Source: Kitasatospora papulosa
Lineage (GTDB): Bacteria; Actinomycetota; Actinomycetes; Streptomycetales; Streptomycetaceae
Direction: 5' to 3'
NCBI RefSeq assembly: GCF_000717245.1
Contig: NZ_JNYQ01000013.1
Coordinates: forward strand, 1-64,000
DNA: 64,000 nucleotides
The notes beneath the pieces are model-generated. The model was not told the DNA's origin, did no database searches, and saw nothing but the letters and a program-made list of their open reading frames with translations. The position numbers and the translations under genes were made by a program. This document shows, one piece after another, positions 16,931-24,238 of the stretch (within the stretch, counting starts at the first letter, position 1; each line of letters opens with the position of its first letter).

Positions 16931-18001
16931 ATGACCTCCCAAGCTTCAGCGCCGAAGATCCCTCAGCTGTGGGTCCCGCTCCCCTCCGGGATCCACCCGA
17001 GTTGGCGTGAGATCGACCAAGGCTCCGCCGCCTGGCTCGATCGATTCGGCCTCTACTCCGATCATGCGCAACGGGAACGACTGACCCGCATCTCCGTGGG
17101 TGAGATCACCGGCCGAGGTGGCCCGGACGGGCGACTGGCGGCTCTGCAGTGGACCGCGGACTTCCTGATGTGGCTGTTCGCGTTCGACGACGAATACTGC
17201 GACGAGGGTCCGGCTGCGGCCTCTCCGGACGCCACCCTGCTCATCATCACGAAGCTCCAGCGAATCGTCGAAGTCCCCTGGGCCGCTCCCGCGGATGACA
17301 ACTACAGCGCCGCGTTACTCGAGTTGCGTCTGCGCCTCGACGATCTGACCACCCCCGTACAGACCGCTCGCTGGGCCGCCAGCTTCCGTGCCTACCTCCA
17401 GGGCCAGATCTGGATGGCCGCGAACAGCACATACGGGCGCATCCCCACCCTCTCCGACCACCTGGCGGTCCGGCTGGACTCTTCGGGCGTCAAGATCTTC
17501 TCGACGCTCAGCGAGATCATCCATGGATACGACCTCCCTGCGGCCGACTACGACCGGCACGACGTCCGCGGGTTCGTGGAGGTCTTCGCCGCGATCATCG
17601 GCTGGTCGAACGACCTGGTCTCCTATCACAAGGAGCGCCGGCGCAGTCAGGACAGCTACGGGAACGTGGTCGATCTGATCGCGCACGAACGGCAGTGCTC
17701 CGTCGAAGAGGCCGTGAGCGAGACGGCCACGATGCATACCCGCGCCATGGCTCTCTACCTGCGTCTCCGCGATCAGATTCTCCGCGACGCCGAACCGGAA
17801 CTGCGCAAGTGGATCACGGACTGCGACTCCTGGATCCGCGCGGACTACGACTGGTCCCTCACCACCCATCGCTACGTCAATCCCGATGACCCCGCCGACC
17901 TGCCCGCCGGCAGCGCGGAAGCCCCCTTCCGTGCGCGGGAGGCGGACCAGCCTCTTCCGATCGCCAGCGTCTCCTGGTGGTGGACGCTGCTGAAGGACTA
18001 G
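16931..18001 (+). CDS. Class I terpene synthase
   Basis: This 356-residue protein has every hallmark of a bacterial class I terpene cyclase: the Asp-rich metal motif DDEYCD (residues 86-91), the pyrophosphate-sensor Arg at 181 exactly 46 residues before the NSE triad, the triad NDLVSYHKE (N227, S231, E235), and the RY pair (R314, Y315). It should ionise a prenyl diphosphate with Mg2+ and cyclise it; length suits a sesquiterpene or diterpene product, which cannot be predicted by eye. AAAGGTGG precedes the ATG. Leu129 is a TTA codon, implying bldA-dependent translation. It lies alone between eccC and the esx genes; no P450 or prenyltransferase is adjacent. An inserted specialised-metabolism gene is likely. 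Confidence 0.93.
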   Translation: MTSQASAPKIPQLWVPLPSGIHPSWREIDQGSAAWLDRFGLYSDHAQRERLTRISVGEITGRGGPDGRLAALQWTADFLMWLFAFDDEYCDEGPAAASPDATLLIITKLQRIVEVPWAAPADDNYSAALLELRLRLDDLTTPVQTARWAASFRAYLQGQIWMAANSTYGRIPTLSDHLAVRLDSSGVKIFSTLSEIIHGYDLPAADYDRHDVRGFVEVFAAIIGWSNDLVSYHKERRRSQDSYGNVVDLIAHERQCSVEEAVSETATMHTRAMALYLRLRDQILRDAEPELRKWITDCDSWIRADYDWSLTTHRYVNPDDPADLPAGSAEAPFRAREADQPLPIASVSWWWTLLKD

Positions 18002-18245
18002 ACGGCGCGCCGGTTCGTGATGTGCGACGGTTGCGAACGCGAGCTGCTTCCTGACGGACGGAGGCCTCGCGTGCGCACCACGCCGTCTCACGGCGCACGA
18101 CCGTCACGGAGTCCCGAAGCCGATCGGGGGCTCGGCCCCCGCGAACGGGACACCTGGAGGCTCCGATGCCCTGATCGCGGCAGCCAGGACAACGTCCTCG
18201 CGGCAGCGGACCAGCCGCCGCAGGACGCGCCTCAGGGTGTGCCGC

Positions 18246-18440
18246 ATGACGCTGCAACTTGTTCAGGTGAACTCGAGGCCAGGGACGACTCGGCGCTCGG
18301 CCGGTTCTGGGCAGAGGTACTCGGCTGGGGTGTTTCCAGTGTTGGTCACACGTCTGAGGGCGCTCGGAGCGACCAACGCCGACGTGGGCCGAGGCGCGTG
18401 CCGGGGACGGTGATGGCCGACCCCGAAGGCAACATGTGGG
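18246..18440 (+). pseudogene. Decayed VOC (glyoxalase-like) family gene
   Basis: ATG at 18246 opens a frame reading MTLQLVQVN. After that point the similarity moves to another frame reading ARDDSALGRFWAEVLGW, the typical N-terminal segment of glyoxalase-like VOC proteins. A later piece reads VMADPEGN, the family's closing motif, but most of the domain between them is missing. This looks like a frameshifted, internally deleted remnant. It is convergent with the esx genes and supports past gene turnover at this spot. The flanking bases 18002-18245 and 18441-18528 show no other gene I can support. Confidence 0.6.
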
Positions 18441-18528
18441 GGAGAACCCGATGGGGCAACCGTGGTGAGGACCAACCGGCCCGGATCTTCTGCACAGCGG
18501 ATGGCGGAACGTCGGAACCAGCTGAAGA

Positions 18529-18575
18529 AACAGGTCAGGGTGGGCACCTCCCGTGCGTGCCCACCCTGACCTGTT
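18529..18575. terminator. Hairpin terminator downstream of the esx genes
   Basis: A perfect 18-bp inverted repeat (18529-18546 with 18558-18575) with an 11-base loop lies 18 bases past the last esx stop. It can terminate the minus-strand esx transcript and any plus-strand transcript arriving from the terpene synthase. Confidence 0.85.
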
Positions 18576-18592
18576 GTGTCTATCGCTGAGAT

Positions 18593-18892
18593 TTACTCGA
18601 AGTTGGCCCGCGCCCGCTTGTCACCCGCGTGGTACGCCGTACCCGCGTCCCGCACCTTGCGGGAGATCTCCGCGAGAGCGGTCTGGATGCCCGTGGCGTC
18701 GCGGTCCCAGCCGGCTTGCGCGGCGTCGTACGCCGACTTGGCCTCGCCCACCCAGAGTTCGGAGACGTTGGCGACCATCCGCTTGATGGACGCGAGGTCT
18801 TCCTGAAGCTGCCTGCCCTGCCGGTCGATGTCACCAGCGGCCTGCTCCAGGCTTGAGTAAGTGACAACCATCGTGCCGTCGTTGGTCGGCAT
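18593..18892 (-). CDS. WXG100-family ESX substrate (EsxA/EsxB partner, 99 residues)
   Basis: A small helical-hairpin protein secreted by type VII systems as a heterodimer. The turn motif is WVG (47-49) between two amphipathic helices, and the C-terminus carries YHAGD (87-91), matching the YxxxD/E export signal recognised by EccC. Starts at ATG after GGAGG. It is the second gene of a two-gene unit with the 117-residue Esx protein, 64 bases apart. I leave the symbol open: by gene order it resembles esxA, but the export motif is the feature usually found on the EsxB-type partner. Confidence 0.9.
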   Translation of the reverse strand: MPTNDGTMVVTYSSLEQAAGDIDRQGRQLQEDLASIKRMVANVSELWVGEAKSAYDAAQAGWDRDATGIQTALAEISRKVRDAGTAYHAGDKRARANFE

Positions 18893-18956
18893 ACGGTCCT
18901 CCAGTTCGAAGTGGTTCGATGTGATGACCCGTACGAGGTACGGGGGAAGGCAAGTA

Positions 18957-19310
18957 TCAGAGGGAGTTGATCGCCGAGGTCTTGGCCTCGGAACCGGTCG
19001 AGTGACCGGGGACGACGTCCACGCCCTGGAGGGCCTGCCGGATCTCGTCCTCGGTGTTACCCGAGATCGTCCGGGCCGCCTTGATCGCTTCCTGGAAGTT
19101 GACCAGGCGGGTGGCGATGTTGCCCATCTTGATGTTGATATCGGCCTGCTTGGCGTTGAACGCGCTGGCGCCGATGCCCTTCCAGGCGCCTTCCAGGCTG
19201 TCGATCGTCGCCTGCAGAGTCTTCAGCTGACCCCTCACGGAGTCGAATCGCTTGGTGAGCTCGCCTTCGAGCTTGAGCAGCATTTCATCTGAAAGCTTCT
19301 GATCTGCCAT
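18957..19310 (-). CDS. WXG100-family ESX substrate (EsxA/EsxB partner, 117 residues)
   Basis: The second Esx-type protein, with WKG (43-45) at the helix turn and two long amphipathic helices either side. It has an extra polar C-terminal tail of about 25 residues after the second helix and no YxxxD/E motif, so it probably leaves as a dimer with the 99-residue partner encoded just downstream. The ATG is preceded by AGGAAGG about ten bases upstream. Its tail is longer than usual for a 95-105-residue WXG100 protein. The export role is inferred from family and locus. Confidence 0.9.
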   Translation of the reverse strand: MADQKLSDEMLLKLEGELTKRFDSVRGQLKTLQATIDSLEGAWKGIGASAFNAKQADINIKMGNIATRLVNFQEAIKAARTISGNTEDEIRQALQGVDVVPGHSTGSEAKTSAINSL

Positions 19311-19387
19311 GGTGCTGGCTTCCTTCCTGGTGCTCTTTATCGGTCCGACGCCTCACGCCGGACAGTGCGTCTGGGGATTTACGGCAG

Positions 19388-20644
19388 TCAGGCAGAACGG
19401 CGCTTACGAACCAGGGCGAAGGCTCCGCCGCCGATTACGAGCACCACTGCCACGCCGCCGAGAATCAGCCCCAGTTGGCTGCTGTCGTTCTTCTCCGTGC
19501 TGGAGCCTGCCATGGCGGCATCCTCAGCCTTGTCCTTCTTCTCAGGCTGTGACGAGGCTGATGCAGAGGGAGCGCCCGATCCTTCGGAGCCGGACGTCTT
19601 CTCCTTGGTGAGGGGACTGATGTCCGGGGCGCCGGGATCACCCTTGCCCTTGAGGATGTTCATGGAAGGGCGGATCAGGCCGTGACCGAGGTACTTGCTG
19701 AGCGTGCCCTTTTCCCAGTCGCGACTGGCAGTGTCGAAAAGTACGTTGAGGACTTGGTTTGCAGTCCAGTCCGGGTGTGCGGACCAGACCAGAGCGGCAG
19801 AGGCGGATGCGATTGCGGTCGCTGCACTCGTTCCGCCGTCGCCATCACAGTATTCCTGGAAGGTCTCGTCGCACCAGTAAGGAATATCGTTGCCAGGAGC
19901 GGCGATGTCGACGGTGCTCCCATTCTGGGAGTACTCGGCTACCTTCCCGTCGCGGTCAGCCGACGAGACACCCACAACCTCGGGGTAAGCCGCCGGATAG
20001 CTAACCGGGTTACCCTTCTTGGCTTCATTTCCTACAGCGGCGAAAAATAGCTTCCCTTTACTCTGGGCGTATTTCACCGCCTCAAGCTCTTCATCCAACT
20101 TGAAGTCGTTACCGAACGACATACTGATGATCTTGGCTTCACTGTCGGCTGCAGCGCGAATCGCGTCCGTTGTGTCGAGGGAGTTCACGCGCTCCTTCGT
20201 CTGCCAATCACCGTCAGCGACTCTCATTGGGATAATCTTCGCCCCGGGAGCTAGCCCCCTAAGGCCACCCCCCTTACCCGTGCCAGCAATCAATTCAGCC
20301 ATGGTGGTTCCATGGCCGTTGTAATCGTCGGCCTCGTCACCCTCCACGCCCGTGGCATCAAGTCCTGCCAGAACTTGCCCCTCCAGAGACGAGGTGGCTG
20401 AATTGACTCCTGTATCGATGACGGCAACCTTTATGCCCTCACCCGTCGTAACTTTCCACATCTCCTCAGCCTGCATTGCGCCGAGGTACCACTGCTTCGA
20501 TTGCACGTCTGCGGCTACCGCCGCTGGGGCGGCCCCCACGACTCCCACAGTGCAAACAGCGACTACAGCCATCGTGCCGAGCAGGCGCCCTCTCAATCCG
20601 AGAGACCTATGGCGCTTCCGGGTCTGGCTCATTCCTGCTGTCAT
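19388..20644 (-). CDS. mycP: Type VII secretion mycosin (subtilisin-like protease) 1
   Basis: Mycosins are membrane-anchored S8 serine proteases needed for ESX function. The 418-residue protein has a signal peptide (cleavage likely after AVAA near residue 45), a catalytic triad of Asp77 (VAVIDTGV), His111 (NGHGTTMAELIAG) and Ser273 (GGTSAAT), the oxyanion Asn206, a Cys258/Cys266 pair, and a Ser/Glu/Lys-rich linker before a C-terminal transmembrane helix ending RKRRSA. ATG starts at 20644 and 20632 are both possible. Its DNA is clearly more AT-rich than the neighbouring genes over roughly 19900-20450. It lies directly upstream of the esx pair. Confidence 0.93.
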   Translation of the reverse strand: MTAGMSQTRKRHRSLGLRGRLLGTMAVVAVCTVGVVGAAPAAVAADVQSKQWYLGAMQAEEMWKVTTGEGIKVAVIDTGVNSATSSLEGQVLAGLDATGVEGDEADDYNGHGTTMAELIAGTGKGGGLRGLAPGAKIIPMRVADGDWQTKERVNSLDTTDAIRAAADSEAKIISMSFGNDFKLDEELEAVKYAQSKGKLFFAAVGNEAKKGNPVSYPAAYPEVVGVSSADRDGKVAEYSQNGSTVDIAAPGNDIPYWCDETFQEYCDGDGGTSAATAIASASAALVWSAHPDWTANQVLNVLFDTASRDWEKGTLSKYLGHGLIRPSMNILKGKGDPGAPDISPLTKEKTSGSEGSGAPSASASSQPEKKDKAEDAAMAGSSTEKNDSSQLGLILGGVAVVLVIGGGAFALVRKRRSA

Positions 20645-20669
20645 CCTGACTTCCGAACCTTCCCTTTGC

Positions 20670-22382
20670 CTACTCGATCACCGGCGGTGCAGCCCCACGC
20701 CGGCCGGCCTCCCACGTCTCTCTGTCTTCCGTCAGGTAGTCGGGGCGCTGCGTGCCGTCATCCTGGTCGTCGTCGCGGGCGTCCTTGCGTCCCGCAGGGC
20801 CACGCACAAGACCCGTACCACCTGCGGTGAAGCCCTTCCCACCGGCGCCACTCCCCGCACCACGGGGTGTACCCACAACACCATTCGTGCTGGGTGTGCC
20901 ACGTCCACCAGGCCTGGACGCACTGTTGGCTTTGTTTGACCCGACGACACCTCGTTGGCCGAAGGCGCCAGCCGGACCCCCCGTTCGAGGCACGCCTCCT
21001 GATCCGACGACCGTGCCGCGCGGTACGCCACGAGCGCCTCCAGCCGTACCTGCTCCTGCGCGCTGCGGGGTGCCACCCACGATGCCGCTCGCGCGGCCTG
21101 CCCGGGGGCTGGAGGAACCGGACACCGGCTGGCCCGCGGCTATGGGCCTGCCGCCAGTGATGCCGGATCGACCGGCGGTCCCCGAGGCCGATCCGCCCCC
21201 CATGGGCGAAGGGCGTCCTACTGGTGATCCGGCGCGGCCGTTCGCGGCAGCGCTGCCGCCTGTGGGGTTACTCGTACGGCTCCCGCCGCTCACCGTCCGA
21301 CCAGTGCTTTTGGGCGCGCTGATTGGCCCCTGGGACCCTCGTGAGCTTGCCGATACCGGATTGACGAATCCGGGAGCCATGGGCGGGGCGGAGCCCCCGC
21401 CCGAGACCGCGGGACTCGTCGTCGGCTGGGGCGAAGTGCCGGAAACTGTCGTCGGCGACGGCGGTGCAGCAACGCTGTTGATCTCTGTCGACGTGCTTTG
21501 ATCCAGCACAGGCGCCACAACCTCTGGCGTCTCGAAGCCATGGCCGCTTGCTGAAGAGCTCGAGCTGCCCGTCACCAGGTGCTCTGCCACCCGTCCAGAG
21601 CTTGCGCTGTCTGACGGAGAGTTGCCACCCGATGACGATGAATCCGACTCGCCCGTTCTGCGCGCATGGCCCTCCGGCCGCGGCATCGCCACATCAAGCT
21701 TCTTCTCGAACCGCGGCGGCTCCTGTGCCGCCAGCGTCTCCTCCGAGACCGCGTAGTAAGAAGCGAGCCTGTTCGCCTGGTTGATCGCTTCCTGGCGGTC
21801 CTTCTCGACCTTCACCGCAGCCGCGTACTCCGCATTGCCCTCGACCCGCTTCGGAGCCTCGACCTCGTCGGGGGATTTCTTGTTCAGGCGGGTGTCGCGA
21901 GGAGGGAGGGAGTTGCGGACCGAGGCGAGGCCAGTGCCTGCGACCATGATCTGCGTACCGGCCGTCTCCGCGAAGTCGCCCAGCTTCTGGGCGTGGGCGA
22001 CCAAGCCCTTGCCCCAGTTGCGGAATGCGACTTCGGACTCGCCCTCCCAGTCGACGCCTTCGATGAAGCCGCGCAGGTCGTCCGCCGCCCTCCTGAGCGC
22101 GGTCCTCGCCTTCAACAGCGCTTCCCCGGCGCTCTCCAGATCCTCCGGCTTGGAGTTCTCGATCAGGTCGATCATCGCGTTGAGGTCATGACCCTCGAAA
22201 GAGGTACGCCCCGACGAGCCGGACCCGAACCCGAACGACTCCATCACGCCCTGGACCTGCCGCGTGACGTCCGTGACGAGCAGTTGCCCCTGAACGCGCC
22301 CCTGGTCCTGCTCCCGCTGTTCCGCGGGAGTCAGTTCGGGCTCCGCTTCGGAGCTGGAACTCGGCTTCTTCGGTTCGCTCAT
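20670..22382 (-). CDS. Large WXG-type ESX-associated protein with a Gly/Ser/Pro-rich tail
   Basis: The 570-residue protein has an N-terminal helical region (about 20-240) with WEG at 112-114, resembling WXG100 or PPE-type ESX substrates. About 300 low-complexity residues rich in Gly, Ser, Pro, Ala and Thr follow. The last 35 residues are different and charged: an acidic DDDQDD stretch, DYLTEDRETW, then RRGAAPPVIE. ATG at 22382 overlaps the upstream stop as ATGA, so it is translationally coupled to its 146-residue neighbour. I infer a secreted or surface substrate working with that neighbour. No catalytic motif is seen. Confidence 0.85.
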   Translation of the reverse strand: MSEPKKPSSSSEAEPELTPAEQREQDQGRVQGQLLVTDVTRQVQGVMESFGFGSGSSGRTSFEGHDLNAMIDLIENSKPEDLESAGEALLKARTALRRAADDLRGFIEGVDWEGESEVAFRNWGKGLVAHAQKLGDFAETAGTQIMVAGTGLASVRNSLPPRDTRLNKKSPDEVEAPKRVEGNAEYAAAVKVEKDRQEAINQANRLASYYAVSEETLAAQEPPRFEKKLDVAMPRPEGHARRTGESDSSSSGGNSPSDSASSGRVAEHLVTGSSSSSASGHGFETPEVVAPVLDQSTSTEINSVAAPPSPTTVSGTSPQPTTSPAVSGGGSAPPMAPGFVNPVSASSRGSQGPISAPKSTGRTVSGGSRTSNPTGGSAAANGRAGSPVGRPSPMGGGSASGTAGRSGITGGRPIAAGQPVSGSSSPRAGRASGIVGGTPQRAGAGTAGGARGVPRGTVVGSGGVPRTGGPAGAFGQRGVVGSNKANSASRPGGRGTPSTNGVVGTPRGAGSGAGGKGFTAGGTGLVRGPAGRKDARDDDQDDGTQRPDYLTEDRETWEAGRRGAAPPVIE

Positions 22383-22819
22383 TCGGCTGCCCACCCCGCG
22401 TCGCTCTTCTTGTCGGCGTTGTGCTCGGGCTTGACCGGCTTCTCGCCCTGCGCCCTCTCACGCTCCGCGTCCAGGTCGGCCCGGATCTCGTGGAACCGCC
22501 GCCGCGTCTCGTCGTCCACGTTGTCGAAGCCGACGGCCGCCGCGTGCACGCCCAGGCTCAGGTACTCGATCTGGTCACCCAGCGACTTCGAGAGCGTGAC
22601 GAGGGATTCATGCACACGGTTGTACTGGGTGTAGAGCCCATCCGCTTCCGCGAAGCATGCGTTATGGCCACTCAAGGAGGCACGCGACACCTTCTGTGCC
22701 GCGACCTCCGTCTTGCCGGCCGCTGAACTCTCGAGCTCACGCAGCAACGCGTTCACGCTCTGTTGGAACTTCTCCAGGGCCCCTACGCCCTTATGGAGAT
22801 CTCCTTTTCCTTTGGCCAC
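22379..22819 (-). CDS. Helical ESX-locus protein, probable partner of the WXG-type protein
   Basis: This 146-residue protein is almost entirely predicted helix (EKFQQSVNALLRELES, ESLVTLSKSLGDQIEYL, then DDETRRRFHEIRADLDAERE) with a polar C-terminal tail. No signal peptide or membrane segment is visible. Its stop overlaps the start of the larger WXG-type gene, the arrangement seen for PE/PPE and Esx pairs, so a paired substrate or a chaperone is likely. I see neither a clear WxG turn nor YxxxD. The 163 bases upstream (22820-22982) show no gene and should hold its promoter. Confidence 0.8.
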   Translation of the reverse strand: MAKGKGDLHKGVGALEKFQQSVNALLRELESSAAGKTEVAAQKVSRASLSGHNACFAEADGLYTQYNRVHESLVTLSKSLGDQIEYLSLGVHAAAVGFDNVDDETRRRFHEIRADLDAERERAQGEKPVKPEHNADKKSDAGWAAE

Positions 22820-22982
22820 GTTGCTGCCTCTCCCCGTTTCCCCGTTTGCACAGTCCGTCTCGCGTTGCTAACGCACTCACGTGAACAGGACTGGCCCATC
22901 ACATCACTCTAGCCAACGGCACTGACATGACCAACTGTCTTGTCCGTCACGTAACTTCCCCGCAGCCCTTACAGGCCGGGCC

Positions 22983-24227
22983 TCACGCACCGTTCGCCCG
23001 ACCCCGTCTGCGCTGCATGTCGCGCACCGCGATCGCCGCTCCCGCGATGGCGGCGACCAGGACTCCCCCGCCCACCACGACGTAGGTCGCGAGCCGGGCG
23101 TTGCGTTCGTCGGCGGTCTCGCCCAGGTGGAACGCGGCGGGGACCGGCGCTTCGCCCTTGCTCATGCCTTCGTGTGCCACCGGCTTCTCGATGGGCTTGT
23201 CGTCCTCGGTCAGGGCACGCACCGGGTCGACGACGCCCCATCCGACCAGGCGGTCGTGGCCCGCGATCGAGCGTTCGGCCGTCTGCTCGATCTGGGCGAC
23301 GATCTGCTCCTGCGTCCAGTCCTCGTGCTTGGCCTTGATCAGGGCCGCGACTCCCGCGACGTAAGGGGCCGAGAAGCTGGTTCCGTTGTCGGCGCAGTGT
23401 CCCCCGCCGGGCACCGTGGAGATCATGTCCACGCCGGGGGCCGCGACGCCCACGAACTCGCCGGACTGGGAGAAGGCCGCGCGCTCGTTGTTGCGGTCCG
23501 ACGCCGCCACGGCCAGGACGCCGTCGTACGAGGCCGGGTAGGTCTCCTTGACGTTTCCGCCCAGGCCGTCGTTGCCGGCCGAGGCGACGATCACGATCTC
23601 CTTGTCCAGGGCCGCGTCCACCGCCTCCTCGAGGAGGGGTGTGGGTTTCACGGCGTTGGCCGTGTCCTGGGAGATGTTGATGACGTCGGCGTTCTTCAGG
23701 ACGGCGTGCCGGATGGCGGAAGCCAGTGTCTCCGCGGTCCCGTGTCCCTCCGCGTCGTTCTGCTGGATCGGGATGATCGTGGCGTCGGGGGCCAGGCCGG
23801 TGAAGCCGGTGCCCTTCGCCTCGCGCGCGGCGATGATTCCGGCGACCTTGGTGCCGTGCCCGACCAGGTCGGTGGTGCCGTTCTCCTTGCCGCGCTCGAT
23901 CTTGTTGCCGTTGTCGTCCTTGAGGTTCTTGTCCAGGAGGTTGATACCGCTCCCGGCGTCCACGGCCTTCGCCAGTTGCGGGTTCTTGACGTCGACCCCG
24001 GTGTCGATGACCGCCACGCGTACGCCCTTGCCGGTGGACTGGTCCCAGAGTTCGTCCATCAGTACGCGTTGCAGTGACCAGGGGCGGCCCGCGTACTTCT
24101 TCGACGGGAAGGTGCACTGGGTGGAGTCCTCGGCGGCGGCCGGCAGCACCGGCAGCGTGACGAGGAGGACGGCGGTGGCGGCAGCGGCGGTCAGCAGGCG
24201 CCTGCGAGGGGACGGGTGCGTGGTCAC
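22983..24227 (-). CDS. mycP: Type VII secretion mycosin (subtilisin-like protease) 2
   Basis: A second, distinct mycosin of 414 residues: signal peptide ending near PAAAE (residue 33), Asp75 (VAVIDTGVD), His124 (LVGHGTKVAG), oxyanion Asn219 (SAGND), Ser284 (NGTSFSAPYVAG), and a C-terminal transmembrane helix (about 383-402) with a basic end. I chose GTG at 24227 because GAGGAG lies just before it; another GTG at 24242 overlaps the eccB stop. Unlike mycosin 1 it has normal high-GC codon use. Downstream of eccB and probably co-transcribed, it is the likelier core ESX mycosin. Confidence 0.93.
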   Translation of the reverse strand: MTTHPSPRRRLLTAAAATAVLLVTLPVLPAAAEDSTQCTFPSKKYAGRPWSLQRVLMDELWDQSTGKGVRVAVIDTGVDVKNPQLAKAVDAGSGINLLDKNLKDDNGNKIERGKENGTTDLVGHGTKVAGIIAAREAKGTGFTGLAPDATIIPIQQNDAEGHGTAETLASAIRHAVLKNADVINISQDTANAVKPTPLLEEAVDAALDKEIVIVASAGNDGLGGNVKETYPASYDGVLAVAASDRNNERAAFSQSGEFVGVAAPGVDMISTVPGGGHCADNGTSFSAPYVAGVAALIKAKHEDWTQEQIVAQIEQTAERSIAGHDRLVGWGVVDPVRALTEDDKPIEKPVAHEGMSKGEAPVPAAFHLGETADERNARLATYVVVGGGVLVAAIAGAAIAVRDMQRRRGRANGA

Positions 24228-24238
24228 GTGGCCGCTCC

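Noticed and set aside
18017..18589. A single 190-codon gene covering the region after the terpene synthase
   Set aside because: The frame has no ribosome binding site and only fragments of VOC similarity, so I call a short pseudogene.
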